A stretch of 64,000 nt of DNA from Archegozetes longisetosus (lineage: Eukaryota > Arthropoda > Arachnida > Sarcoptiformes > Trhypochthoniidae). Under the pieces are notes generated by a model that saw only the letters and a program-made list of their open reading frames with translations, ran no database searches and was not told the DNA's origin. Positions 25,993 through 38,252 of the stretch are shown here, piece by piece. The translations under genes and the position numbers were made by a program. Location: contig JAEMBT020000009.1 of the NCBI GenBank assembly GCA_018873245.2, forward strand, positions 13,543,112 to 13,607,111, written 5' to 3'. Every line of letters begins with the position of its first letter. The first letter of the stretch is position 1.

Positions 25993-27059
25993 CTCTAAAC
26001 TAGTGACATTGAGATGAACTGAAAAATCTTAAAGAAGTAAAATAAAAATATAAACAGATAATTACAGCTACTATGATAGAGGACAAATATGCTTAGGTTT
26101 TAGAGTTCAGTAACACTAGTCACTTTAGGTTTAGCAGTAAAGCAAAATGATATTTATGTATATATATATACTGTTTATTTATTTTGTTTTTATTTCTATC
26201 TTTTTTTTCTTCATAACAATTTGATATAATATTTATGTTTCATAAATGTATTCATTATAATAGCATTATTAGATTGAGTCATCTTGCAGAGTAGTAGATA
26301 AGTGCTTTTGTTTTAATTTATATTTATTTTTTACTGTTTAGTATGTTCACTTGTTATTATAATTAAATTGCATCCAGATATGTGTTGTATCCATACATAT
26401 ATTCCATCCATGCATATATATATATCTATCCGTTCATAGATATAGCGCCTATTTGTATATATGATTCGCTTAATCCATTATAATGACAATTATCTGTTTA
26501 AAGTAACTCAACTTTCAACTAATTTGAACAATCATTTATTATTATTATTATATATCACATTTTTATTTTAGAAATTTTAATAACAAAGCTAAAGTTTGTA
26601 AGCGATTGATTCTCATTTATGTTAGTATTTCATAGATGATGAAAAGTGCAGTTAACACACTCTTGTGACGCATAAGTGCAAAACGACTTTTAGTAGCAAT
26701 GCTCCTCTATGGGCACCAAAGACAACTTCTTTACGGATTTAACCATATTTTCCTCATAGAAACATATTACGAAAACATGTTTGAATATAAAGTAAGATCT
26801 AAACATTGATTAGGTGTAATAATCTAAAAACCTTATATTTTGAGACAAATCACAACTGAATCAACACATATAATATATTATATTACAACTGAATCCAAAG
26901 CATATCACAACTGAATCCAATAAACAATATATTATATTACAATCATCACTTTCTACGCTTTGAAGTAAGCTAGAAGGTAAACATTCTCTCCAACTGTCTC
27001 ACTCTTATCATTTACTAGAAGCTTAGTAGTAGAGTATAGTTTTCAATTTTATAATCTTC

Positions 27060-27305
27060 TATTGTTATGTGGAATAACTCTGATGTATCATGCTAGTTGT
27101 GATTCTCATGTACCATGCTACTTGTGATTCTCATTTACCATGCTACTTGTGATCCTCATGTACCATGCTACTTGTGATTATCATGTACCATGCTACCTGT
27201 GATTCTCATGTACCATGCTACTTGTGATCCTCATGTACCATGCTACCTGTGATTATCATGTACCATGCTACTTGTGATCCTCATGTATCATGCTACCTGG
27301 GATTC
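27060..27305. repeat. Minisatellite, about 26-base unit, about 9 copies
   Basis: Units TACCATGCTACTTGTGATTC then TCATG, alternating between CTTGTGATTC, CTTGTGATCC and CCTGTGATTA variants, suggesting a higher-order 2-3 unit repeat. It abuts a truncated MITE family 1 copy. Confidence 0.88.
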
Positions 27306-27479
27306 TCATCTATTTGTTACTATATTTTAGTTTTACTTTGATTATTATATTTGAATATTCATAAGTTTGTTTGTATCTCAACGTAACTCAGTATCTGGAT
27401 ATTATGGTCTGATGGAAACTACGCCATCACAACCATCACTTCTGGTTGCTATCAACGATTATTAAGCTTTAGAGTGTTA
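27305..27479 (+). mobile_element. MITE family 1, copy 3 (left end missing)
   Basis: Internal TTACTTTGATTATTATATTT and GGTCTGATGGAAACTACGCC, with right end ATCAACGATTATTAAGCTTT followed by AGAGTGTTA. Its left part is replaced by the minisatellite at 27060-27305. Confidence 0.68.
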
Positions 27480-27713
27480 TGAATGAGAATGATTTGAAAT
27501 TTCTAATCAATGAGAATGATTGATGAGAGGAAAGAATGGGAAAAATATTGAACATACTCGAGTTACAAATGTTTGTGGGCTTAAGTTTCAAAATATTGTA
27601 CAAAATTAGAGTAATATTATTTTATAAAAATCAATTTCTAAATATCATCCTTATTTAGATACTGTACTGAATGGTTTAAGTTAGAAGCAAATTAAGTTAA
27701 ATGAGTCTTTTCT

Positions 27714-27905
27714 CCACAGCTGTAGCCAGTGGGGGCTGAGACTATAGCCCCTCTTAGAGATTTATCAAAATCCAAGTGTGAGTCTGAAAAGTCTGAAATC
27801 TGACAAAATACCTTGAGACCATATTTATTTGATGCATCAATCGATTAATTATTATTAAGAACTAATTAAAGATTTGAAACAAATTAACATATAATTAAAT
27901 GTGAA
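27714..27905 (+). mobile_element. MITE family 2, copy 2 (right end not found)
   Basis: Starts ACAGCTGTAGCCAGTGGGGG and continues with CTATAGCCCCTCTTAGAGAT. Its inner TTATTTGATGCATCAATCGA and AAACAAATTAACATATAATT align with the 12117 copy. Confidence 0.55.
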
Positions 27906-29555
27906 TTAGAGTGTCTGAACAAACTAGAACTATTAGCAGGTTGAAACGAAAACTTAGCTATGGGATTGTTATTCTCATAAGATATAATAACGTTACTATG
28001 CCTCAAATGATTACTAATATTATGACTATAATGACGCAATTTCAGTCTCAATCCCATTCATTTATAAATGAATAACATTCTAAGCTTAAGAATCACTTAT
28101 TCAAAATCTCTTAATTCCAATCAATCCTATTCGAGATTCTAATGCGTTATAATCCGATTTAGTTATTAGGCTATTAGTTATCTAATTACTTTCTTCTAAA
28201 TAATTGTTAGGCTGTTTTCTCTTCTAAGATCAATCAGATGTTATTCGAACCAATCGGATATTTTGAACAATTTCTGATCGAATATTTTGAACAATTTCTG
28301 ATCGGATATTTTGAACAATTTCTGATCGAATACACTAGAGTTACACGAGTTGGGTATAGGTCTTCATAAATTCATAGCTCTCAAGTTGATATTATTGGAA
28401 GAACTTTTAAAGTATCTAACTTACAAGATAATTGCTCAGTACTCTAAATTCAAAGCATAATCACTATTAATTACTAATTTTTAGCTTAATTAGAAACATT
28501 AATGGTCTAATGAGACATTCGTTGAATGATACAGCCAAAACGAGAAGCTTCAAACTTTCAAAAATTATTATGGTAAAGATTGTCTTTCAAAACAGATGAG
28601 ATCTTGACCTGATATCAAACATGGAGAATTCTAGGAACAAACTTCAGTACTAGAACCACCACTAGTTCTAAAACATCCAGCTCTGCATCACACTGAAATA
28701 AGATATAACTGAAAAAAGGCAAACAAAGCTAGATGACAAACAAGATAAAAGCTAAATAGAGAAAAGAAGTAAGATTTAGAATGAACATAGAAGTAAAGCA
28801 TAACGTTAAAGAAAAGAGTGTAAACTATTTTAGAGATTCATTTAGGTGGTACAAGGAAAGGGCGTATAACAGATAGGTGTAGAGTATATTGTTTAAGGAA
28901 TGATTTAATCAAGTAGGTTTTGTATTATTAGTATAGAATTATTATTATTATCTTATTTACAAAGGGAGTATAAACTAGAAAATCAATTTCTATTACTTAT
29001 AGTTATTATTTAGCTTAAGTCTTAAATATATTTTGTAATCTATTTCGTAATCAATTCGACTATAAAACAAATTATCAATTGCACTCAGTTAGCTTTGCTT
29101 AGATCGTTTCTTCTATTCAATCAAACAATCAATTAATAGTCAGATCATTCAGCTAGTAGTGATTCAACGTTTAATTATCTTATTTTCTAATGTTAGATGT
29201 GTCTTATTTGCTGCTTTCCTACTAATGATCAGGTTAGATTTGGTTAGGTTGGATTGGGTTGGGTTAGGTTAGGTTGGGCTAAGTTGGGTTAGGTAGTGCG
29301 CTTTTCATCCGTTTTATATTTAAGGTGAATTTAGGTTTAAATGTTGGAGTTTATGAGTTATGTTGTATCAAAAATATATGATGTATTCAAATAAATTAGA
29401 CTAATAGCTTTTAACTCCTTATAAGTAAAATTAAATGCAAACCTGAAAACCTAATTCACTAACACAGATGTTGAACAAAAATATAATGCAATCGAATTGT
29501 TTAGTGGGTAATCCTCAATTATACCAATTTAAATATTATGGATAAGGCAGTCAAG

Positions 29556-30062
29556 TAGAGTATGAACTTGAAAACCCGAAACCGAGCAGACCCGTATGAA
29601 ACCGAAAACGATTCGGGTCGGTTCGGGTTGAGATGTTACGGTTTCGGTTCGGGTCGGTTTCTTAAGTTTTGAAACGGGTCTGTGCGGGTCTGTAATGATT
29701 GGTTTAAAAATAATTATTGCAAATAAGTATTGGTCTTCAAAGTCTATTCAAATGCAAGTAAAATAGTGACTTATTAAACTGTAATATAATATCTATTTTA
29801 CAAACGCATTGCAAACGAATGAGTAATACATTCTGTATTTCTTTGTGTACTTAATGCGACACAAATGATCAAAATGAGTGAATCAGATGCAGAAGAATGT
29901 GATTTAAGTGAAAAAAGTGGTCAATCCAAAAGACAAAAATTTCTTTACTTTAAAAATTACTCTTTGTTTAACGGTTTCGGTTCGGGTCGGGTTTAGAAAA
30001 TATTATTAGGATCGGTTTCGGTTCGGGTCGGTTCCTGAAAATACCTATAAGTTTATACTCTA
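29556..30062. mobile_element. Non-autonomous hAT-like element with 8-bp target duplication
   Basis: Terminal inverted repeats TAGAGTATGAACTT (left) and AAGTTTATACTCTA (right) bound 507 bases. Perfect 8-bp duplications CAGTCAAG lie outside at 29548-29555 and 30063-30070. Both ends hold clusters of GGTTTCGGTTCGGGTC-type motifs, much more GC-rich than the neighbourhood. Inside, at about 29868, a short frame MIKMSESDAEECDLSEKSG leads to KRQKFLYFKNY, resembling the start of a hAT transposase ORF. An 8-bp duplication is diagnostic for hAT among common DNA transposons. Confidence 0.85.
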
Positions 30063-31480
30063 CAGTCAAGTATTGATATCGTGGATGTCTTTTATAAGGC
30101 TTGATCTACAAGGATGTGATTCTTGAGAAATGCTCATGTAGTTGATTGAGTTATACTTAATATTATTTGGATGGTAGGTTAGGTTAGACTAGGTTAGGTT
30201 AAGTTGGATCGGGTTATGTTAGATTTCTATACATTACTTCTGTCATAATAACAAACCAGTGTTATGACTAAACACTTCTGATCGATCTAAAAATACATAC
30301 AAAGCATTTATATAAAAAGTAAAAATAGAATCCTATTTCAACCTTAGTTCGTTTAATAGGAAATGAACTTTATGTTCGGACAATGACTTTCTGTTCTGTC
30401 GTCATTTACGCTCATTTACGCTCGTTTTAGCTATAAATTCTACTGTTTTATGTTTTGTATTGCTTGTGTAATATATTATTTTATAAGATGTAATTTTGTT
30501 GTGATATTGTTGTCATATTTTCGTAATATCTATGTAATACCTTTGTAATATTGCAACCTCTCAAACTCTCACACACTGCTAAATTGCTCCTAGCTGAGTA
30601 ATAAACTTGGATTTTCTATAAGCTTATTTTCGTAAATCATCTTGCTGCTTGTGAGAGTAAGAGAGGTTTCACTTAGTTTATCAATTATATCAGATAGAAA
30701 ACGTGCATGCTACATTTTTAAAATTATTAGAATTCAAAGAATGTTATAATTGAAAAAATGCTATAATTCAGGAAAATCCATAATTGAAAAAATGCTATAA
30801 TTCAGGAAAATCTATAATTGAAAAAATGCTATAATCCAATCAAATATATGTGAAAGCAAAACGATCAAAAAAAAACACGAAAATCAAATTACACTTAAAG
30901 ACGACCTAAGTGTTATAAAGGAAAAGCAATATGACGTCTAAGAAATAGAAGACAAGATAATTGATCATATGTCAAATAGTACTTAGTAGTATATAATAGC
31001 TTTTATATTTGATGATTGATTTTCTATGAGTTCAATTCTATAAATTATTAAATAGAATCTCAAACTGTTATATAGATTCTTAAACTATTATATAAATTCT
31101 ATAGACAACTATATAGATTCTATACATCATTATATAAATTCTTTATGATAACTCATATCTTACTTATTATCCATCAAATAGTTTTCAAGTTGAAGTTAGT
31201 TTAGTAAATAACTTCTCCTAAATCTTAAACAAACGAGTAATTAATCATATAGAAATGGTCTAGATTCACAAGTCATATCTATCAGACAATTTTATAGATT
31301 ATGTAAATCATTTAGTATTTAATCTATATCTATTTGGCATGTTATTTCTTCTAGTTTGAGTCTAATTTGTGTATATTTCTTTAGTTTTACATTTTGTGTA
31401 GTATTATTTGGATCTATTATATGAGAATTATTTGTTATGTAAAATCAAAACTAATTTGAAGAGTATATAACATGAATTGC

Positions 31481-31481
<1 letters not shown>

Positions 31482-31540
<59 letters not shown>
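31482..31540. repeat. (GA)n microsatellite
   Basis: Uninterrupted GA run between receptor B and the Yurt gene. Confidence 0.95.
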
Positions 31541-31545
<5 letters not shown>

Positions 31546-33124
31546 GGTTGACCTGAATAGAAAACACCAAACCAGTTAGTCAACTTTACAAGATTTTCGA
31601 TCACTCCTGGTAATGACTTTTATATTTCTCACACAAACTAATGTATCGTTAAATGTTTGTTATATTTGATCAATCTTTCTATTTCTCTTCTTTTTCCATC
31701 AAATCAGTCAACACTCTCTATAATATGTGATTTGGTTCATAGACTATGCACTCCTGTCAATAATCAACAGTTTGCTAATATCGGAATCTCGTTCAGCTTG
31801 CTTAATCTAAATTAGCTTGCTCAATCTAAATATATGAAAATAGCTTCAACAGATAAATCAAGGAAATCATTCTGTTCAATTCATACGTTTGAACGTTTTA
31901 TTCATGTCAAATTTTTCTATTTAAATGTCTGTTTCATGGATGATTGCCAGTTGAGAATTTTGATAATAACTATCAACTATGTCCATACTCTTTCATTGCA
32001 AACATACCATACAGTCTAATCTCTCTATTAGTGGTTTTGAAAATAGTTTAATCAATGAACTACAAACTGATTAGGGAAGCAAATGGACAGAAAAGGAAAG
32101 TTGATATTTGATTTAATAAGCTAGCTTCATGCATGAGAGATTGGACTGTAAGATACCAGAATGCAACTATGCGCTGTAGGGACAATAGTGCAAAATAGCT
32201 ATTCATTAAGTCACTTAGTTGTCATTTGCAGGTGCCACAAATATTTGCCATTTTTTAGATATTATCAGTTATTTAGACTATAACTAAAACCAATAATAAA
32301 GAGTTAAACAACTAAAAGAAATCGATATTTATTGAAATGAAATCAAAAAAAGGGAAAATATAAATAAAAATCTATAATTTACAATAATAGAAAAGAAGAA
32401 ATAAAAGAAAGAAATACAATAATTAAATTAAGTTAAGCGTTAGTTCAAATAAGGAGACCCTAGCATCACAATTGAGTAGTACTAAACATTAAGCTACTAA
32501 TTGTTTAGAAATACTTAATGTTAAGTTACCAAACTATGTTCTTATTTATTTATTTATTTATTATTATTAAATAATATGTAATAGTTTAGAGTTAATTGTT
32601 TTAAATTAATGGATTGATAGATAAAATGCAGAAATAAATAGAGTTGTTAACGTGTATAATTGGACGGAATGTATTTATAGAACTATTACTAATAAAGATA
32701 ACTATTTTTTATAATTAACACTAATCAATCAAAAAATAGTTTCTTTTATAATAATAATAATAATAATAATAATTATAGAGATATCAATTTATATATATAA
32801 ATGCTTTCTCAAATTGATAGTCATAATTGAAAGTAGATATACGATAAGTCACATTAATTAAGGCTAGTCGATACATCAACTTGTTTATTACTGAATTTGT
32901 AATTCAGTTTTTATAAGTTCACTACTCAATTAGTTCAATACTGAATCAGTTTAATATTGAATTAGTTTAATACTGAATCAGTTCAATACTGAACAAATTC
33001 AATACTGAACAAACCCAATACTGAATCGACAACTAAATAGTCATAAATGCGATACTGAATCGACAACCAAATAGTCATTAACTCAATACTAAATCTGCAG
33101 CTGAACTAATAAAAAAGCAAAAAT

Positions 33125-34513
33125 CTATAGCTCAGTAGTCATAACAGTTCGTCTAGTATGTTGAATGGAATTAACAGAAGTAGATCTTCTGGCAGAAACA
33201 TCTCGATCTTTAATATTCTTATTAGTAGCAGTAGAAACAGATCGAGTAATAGGATTGGCACAAGCGAACGATGTCTCAACGATGATAGGTGTGCTCGTCG
33301 TTTCTACTGAAGAGTCATCATCAACAGAAACATTTTTGGTTGAATCACAGTTAGGAGTAATACCATTAATACCATTAATACCATTAATACCATTTACACC
33401 GTTAATACCATTTACACCGTTAATACCATTTACACCATTAACACCATTATTCACTGGTATAACAGTTATATTATTAGTGTCTTCTACACCCAGTAGTGGA
33501 ACATTATCGTCGTCTGTATCATGATCGCGATCATCCAATTCATCGATGGGTTCATTCTTGATATGGCTGTGATTATGGCCATTAGTGATGGTGACAACAG
33601 CAGAGTCATCATGTGCAGGGGTATTGCAGGTGCCACAGAGAGACTTAGGCTTAAGTTGTTGCTGTTGTAGATTAGCTTCTTTAGCTTTTAATATATTGCA
33701 TTTCATGTCTGGGATTGCGGTTTTCGGCTTGGAAACTATGTTTGTTTGGTTGTTTGGCACTATGATGCTCGGACCGACTACTATGGTTTGGACGGTGTTC
33801 AATGTTGAAGCACTTGTTTGGGACGGTTTGGCGGATTGCGGCTGTTTGGCCGACTGGGGCTGCTTCTGGGGCTGCTTCTCCGGCTTCTCCATCGAATCTA
33901 GGTTCTTAAGCTTAGAGGCCGCCTCTTCCATTGACTCCATCGCTGTGTTTGTTTTCGAACTAGTGGCACCTTTCACTGGCTCTGGAATCGGTTGTGTTGG
34001 AAGCAACTCGTTTGCCGTCGGAGTTGTCTCTCCTTTTGTCAACGATTTTATCAAATTATCCAACCTTTCCTCTGCAGTCGATGGCAATGAAGACGATGGC
34101 GTTGACGGCACTGGTGCAGGTATTTGCTTAGCTCTGGATTGGATTGAAGTCGATGTGGTTGTAGTCGACGTCAATGTTGTACTGGTAGTTGGCTTAGTCT
34201 TTGATACTTCACTGGTCGGAAGTACCTTTGATTTGTTGACAGTCGCAGTGGTGTTTTGAGCCATTGATCTCCTACTGGTATATCGTTGGGATGGACGCCT
34301 TTCAAATTTACGTTGATTAGCGATCTGTGCAGCTCGTTGTTGTTGAAGAGTAGTTTGAAACTCAGTTCGACCTGAGTATCTAAATCTGGAACCCATTCGG
34401 ACAAAGTTCTGTCTCTGCTTAGTACTTGGATTTTGTACAGGTGATTTTAGACGGAAGAATGCGTGATGTTCTATAGCACACTTCCATAGATGTTTACTTG
34501 TTTTTGCCGTATG
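33125..34513 (-). CDS. yrt: Yurt/EPB41L5 exon 4 (end of F3, FERM-adjacent region, disordered tail)
   Basis: Acceptor TCTAAAG then CAT ACG GCA AAA, in frame for 39 codons before the internal ATG of MGSRFRYSG. It carries [16 protein letters not shown], the FERM-adjacent block, a Thr/Ser-rich segment, a Pro/Gln segment and the NG(V/I) repeat, with the stop at 33125-33127. Plus-strand open frames over this exon are antisense shadows. Confidence 0.92.
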   Translation of the reverse strand, partial: HTAKTSKHLWKCAIEHHAFFRLKSPVQNPSTKQRQNFVRMGSRFRYSGRTEFQTTLQQQRAAQIANQRKFERRPSQRYTSRRSMAQNTTATVNKSKVLPTSEVSKTKPTTSTTLTSTTTTSTSIQSRAKQIPAPVPSTPSSSLPSTAEERLDNLIKSLTKGETTPTANELLPTQPIPEPVKGATSSKTNTAMESMEEAASKLKNLDSMEKPEKQPQKQPQSAKQPQSAKPSQTSASTLNTVQTIVVGPSIIVPNNQTNIVSKPKTAIPDMKCNILKAKEANLQQQQLKPKSLCGTCNTPAHDDSAVVTITNGHNHSHIKNEPIDELDDRDHDTDDDNVPLLGVEDTNNITVIPVNNGVNGVNGINGVNGINGVNGINGINGINGITPNCDSTKNVSVDDDSSVETTSTPIIVETSFACANPITRSVSTATNKNIKDRDVSARRSTSVNSIQHTRRTVMTTEL

Positions 34514-36012
34514 CTTTAGATATTTAATTTGTTATTAGTTTTGTTTCTATTACAGTCTCTTCTTGTTATAATCAACAGCACTAGAGATCCATTGATTATG
34601 ACAAGATTTCATAATATCGGATATAGTGTTCAGTCTTCGAACCAAATAAATTGAATATTCAGTCTTCAAAAGTGAATATTATAACGAGACTTCACTGTAT
34701 CCGACTGTATAAATCTCATAACACAATACTTACTAATCTAAAAACGAAAGTATGTTCCTGTTCATGCCCCTCATCGTCATCTTCAACAACAACTAAAGTC
34801 AACTTCTTTCCCTTAAAATCAAGTCGAGTGATCTTTGGCCAGAAAAACAGACCAATCTTGCTCTTGCCTTCAAATACTAAAACACCAGTCGGTGTTAGTC
34901 CAAGACTGTATTCATTGCCATCTTTTCCTGATAGGAGAAATGAAGAGTTTTGATAAGAGTTTTGAGATAATGGAAAGCTCTTCAATGGTAATTGAGATTA
35001 GATCTCGAGTAGGACTAGATCTTGAACAGCATTCAGAACTAGACCTCTAATTAGATCCCAAAATATAACTCAAATATCAATACCTAACACTGTATGCATA
35101 TCGACGCCATACATCTCAAGCCATTTAGCTTTATTAAGATAATTAGCCTCAGCTGTGGCCGAGTCCATAGAGGCAGCAACCAATGGCTTATTATTTGAAT
35201 CTCGATTCGATGTATTGATGATAGGACTGGGTTTCAGTGCTTTCCACTGCTCAAGAATTTCTGCCTCTAGTTCGTCGGTTTGGTTGGGAACAAACCGAAA
35301 CTCAGAGATGAGCCCAATGTTATGTTCTGACTCATCGAAATCACCGAATTCTGACTGTAAGGCCAGTGCTGCCAATGAAGCTGCGACTTCATCAGTACAC
35401 GGAAGACGTCCTGTTTGAATGTCTTGCTTTAGCTGATTGGAAGAGATAAATAGGAGATTAATAGGAGATAAATAGGACATGGATAGGACATGAATAAGAC
35501 ATGAATAGGACATCGATAGGACATCAACAGGACATCGACAACACATCAACAAGACATAAAAACAAAATCGATAAACAGAAAAGTACCTGAAGAAAAAATA
35601 AATAGCGACTGAACTCATCCTTAAGATTATTAGGATCAGAAGAGTAAAACTTGACTTTAAGTCGAAGAGTGAAAGGAGGACCAATGGGAACTTGTTTCCT
35701 AATTTCCTTAGTATAATCCAACCAGTGAGATTGAGTAGTAGTATCAGTATATTGTAAACCAAAATAATCATTCTCAATATTTAAACTGATTTTGTTACAT
35801 AGCTCGGAGAATAGCTCTCCTCCTAAACTCTTCTTTGCTACATATAGTGATACATCACTTCCATCTAGTAATATTACTTTACAGTGTAGGTAATGCTTCA
35901 GGTTTTGTGGTTGTGTTGTTGTTGTTGCTGCTCCTGTTCCTGCCACTGTTGATATGTTGTTTCGGCTGACATCATGTCTGACACGAAATCGTTTGGAAAA
36001 GAATCGAAGCAT
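33125..36012 (-). CDS. yrt: Yurt / EPB41L5-type FERM-domain protein, complete, 785 aa in four exons
   Basis: Membrane-cytoskeleton adaptor of the Yurt/EPB41L5 family. Known members bind the Crumbs tail and restrict apical membrane at epithelial lateral junctions. Exons 35587-36012, 35084-35432, 34734-34927 and 33125-34513 join in phases 0, 1 and 0 (2358 nt). FERM F1 starts near residue 38 ([20 protein letters not shown]); F2 includes [15 protein letters not shown] and SEFRFVP; F3 includes [42 protein letters not shown] and [16 protein letters not shown]. The FERM-adjacent motif [14 protein letters not shown] begins near residue 364. The remaining 400 residues are low-complexity (Gln/Ser/Thr/Pro), with an NG(V/I) repeat. 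The C-terminus TTEL fits a class I PDZ ligand. The start MLRFF resembles the family start. A minus-strand AATAAA at 32884-32889 could be the polyadenylation signal. Confidence 0.95.
33361..33450 (-). repeat. In-frame repeat coding (Asn-Gly-Val/Ile)n in the Yurt tail
   Basis: A 9/18-base tandem repeat (units like CCATTAATA and CCATTTACA on the plus strand) encodes [14 protein letters not shown] and similar. It keeps the frame open and expands the disordered tail. Confidence 0.85.
34734..34927 (-). CDS. yrt: Yurt/EPB41L5 exon 3 (F3 lobe)
   Basis: Acceptor ATCAG then GA AAA GAT, giving [21 protein letters not shown] across the junction. It ends [18 protein letters not shown] with TTA|GTAAGT, phase 0. 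Confidence 0.93.
35084..35432 (-). CDS. yrt: Yurt/EPB41L5 exon 2 (F2 lobe)
   Basis: Acceptor CAATCAG before CTAAAGCAAGAC (LKQD). It runs through [18 protein letters not shown] and [16 protein letters not shown] to TTAG|GTATTG, phase 1. Confidence 0.93.
35587..36012 (-). CDS. yrt: Yurt/EPB41L5 exon 1 (F1 lobe and start of F2)
   Basis: ATG at 36012 through RYLFFLQ, then CAG|GTACTT, phase 0, 426 nt. It holds a short Ala/Thr/Gln linker followed by the ubiquitin-like F1 lobe with [18 protein letters not shown]. Confidence 0.93.
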
Positions 36013-36377
36013 TACTTAATTGAGATAGTAGTAGTAGTAGTAGTAGTTATAGTAATATTAATATTATATTAATATTAATTTAATTTAATTTTATCTCGAT
36101 GTATGTCGACATGAGATTATGGAGCTAATTAATTATAGTAGCATTAGATTCATTTGGAATTTAGATGGTTGTCATGATAATTGGTTGCAATATTGATCAA
36201 AACAATTAATCACAACAACCAAATCAATATTAGTCTTAATTAATACACAAAATCACACAATCAGTTATGTCACTATATAATAATTAGGCTAATATTTAAC
36301 AAATAATTAGTCTAATAATTGACTCATTCAAGCAACACGTAATGCATCGTATAAGACATAACGTTTCAAGTTGTTAC

Positions 36378-36409
<32 letters not shown>

Positions 36410-37129
36410 CATAAAGATATGCTTTCCTCTCACATAGCACACACTGAGAGCTCTGTTATGGCTCTGCATAACTCTGTACTCATTCAATTCAGTTCAGACT
36501 TAGCACTACTCAGAGACTCACTACAATCTGTAGACCCTCTGCACAACCCAATACAGCCTCACCACCACTCATTACAGTCTCAGCATAACTCAGTTCAGCA
36601 CAACAAACTGAAGACTTAGTCACAAGTGAGCTAAGGCTAACTAGAGGCTCACGAACAGGCTGACATAAGGCAAACTAGAGACTGACATCACAGCCATATT
36701 AGTTGTAGTGCCAAAAGGCTGACAAAAAGCTGATAAGTTAGAGATATACCTGTTGAGCATGAAAAGGTATGAGAGTTAGTGGTATGAGAGTTAGTTAGCT
36801 TGACTGGACTGTTGGTTTGTAAAACTTGATTTTGAACATTTAGTTCTCATATACGAATAGATGGCTCTTGAGTAGGAACAAAGACGAGTCTTAATAACTT
36901 TATGTGACCTCATATTGTGAATACCTTTTTAATACATTTTTCAATACTTTATAAATTATTATAATTAATAGTTTGAATGGTTTTCATGTATTTTTATTAC
37001 TTATAGGAAACAATCATTTTACTTATCTAATCTTTATGAAACCTTAAACTTAATACTATTGTCCCATATATGTAACTTAAAGTACACTTCATTTTATCTT
37101 TACTTTCAGGTGTGTGTATTTGTATGCAT

Positions 37130-37221
<92 letters not shown>
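37130..37221. repeat. (GA)n microsatellite
   Basis: About 90 bases of GA. It creates shadow frames of poly(Arg-Glu) and poly(Leu-Ser). Confidence 0.95.
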
Positions 37222-37223
<2 letters not shown>

Positions 37224-37456
37224 TACACTTATAAGATAACAAACTATTGCGGCTATAATTTCTACAGTAATATATCAGCAATTTAGAGCTAAAAACCAAA
37301 TCAATGTGTTGTTCACCGAGGCAAAGCAACACTTTTAAATAATTAGGCAACTTATGAGAACTTATTTCAATGCATGGCTTCATCTTGAACAGAGCGTTAC
37401 TTTTCTTCTCAATTTCTCACATGTAATTGCTTTAGAACTTCTCTATTATTTATATA

Positions 37457-37740
37457 CTGTCCCGTAGCCAGGTTATGATCTGGGGGCTGAACATTCAGGT
37501 TTCATTATGGGGACTAAGCGCCCAGGTTTGGATCTGGGCGCTAAACGTTCAAAATCAAACGCTCTGACTTGTTGAGGCCAATCTAGCACACATCAAAATG
37601 TCAGTTAATTTATTATCAAATCTATGATTAATGTTTAACAATAGGTGTATCAAATAGAAAGTTTTTTGTCGAATTTTTTCAGTCTAAAGAATGTCTAGAG
37701 GCCATGATCCCTAGCCCCCCGCTGGCTACGACTGTGATAA
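37457..37740 (-). mobile_element. MITE family 2, copy 3 (both ends present)
   Basis: Left ACTGTCCCGTAGCCAGGTTA, right CCCGCTGGCTACGACTGTG. The minus strand starts like the two other copies and shares the TTAATTTATTATCAAATCTA region. The target duplication was not resolved. Confidence 0.62.
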
Positions 37741-38040
37741 CACGAGTGAATAACAGTTAGCGACCTTGGGAAATAAAAACAATTGATGAAAGTTGTATTG
37801 TATGATATGCTAGGAGCAATTTTGGTGAGTGCGTTAAGTTTTTTAGGATATATTTCCACTTTGGGACAAACTTTTTACGACATACTCATCTTATACAAAC
37901 GTTTTTTATCTGTTACAAACTTTTTCATCCCATACATACTTTTTACGAAATATTCATCTTACACATACTTATCTACCACATACCCATCTTATACATACTT
38001 CTCTACCACATACCCATCTCATACATACTATTGACCACAC

Positions 38041-38075
38041 GCTCATCATACAGAGTGTATCTCTGTATGATGAGC
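38041..38075. repeat. Perfect 15-bp inverted repeat, 5-base loop
   Basis: GCTCATCATACAGAG, TGTAT, CTCTGTATGATGAGC. Perfect arms follow directly after a short minisatellite (37930-38035) whose units also contain CATACTT and CTCATC words. Confidence 0.85.
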
Positions 38076-38252
38076 ATACTTTACGACATGCAATATGAAT
38101 GATATAAGATACATTACATATGTGAAATAATAACACAGTAGTAACATACAGTTAACAGACCAGTTCCTCTATTATATAGATCACTCATACGTAAAGTATT
38201 ATAATTATAATGATTATTATTGGTCTAACCTCTCTTTCTGCTCCTATGTGAT

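Larger units (their letters stand above)
25130..33124. other. Intergenic DNA between receptor B and Yurt
   Basis: Contains microsatellites, the 26-base minisatellite, MITE copies, a 23-base tandem (ATATTTTGAACAATTTCTGA) at 28255-28335, the hAT-like element, and CAATACTGAA repeats at 32930-33080, probably in the Yurt 3' region. No other exon was recognised. Confidence 0.55.

Noticed and set aside
33165-34259. Long plus-strand open frames
   Set aside because: Antisense shadows of Yurt exon 4, which has clear homology on the minus strand.
36371-36619. Ser/His/Gln-rich open frame upstream of Yurt
   Set aside because: Starts in an (AAT)n run and is built from CA/CT-rich degenerate repeats; no domain, and divergent from the neighbouring gene.
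37783-38034. Open frame with Tyr/Thr/Ser-rich end
   Set aside because: The end is a short minisatellite and the start has no signal of coding; it ends at a hairpin.
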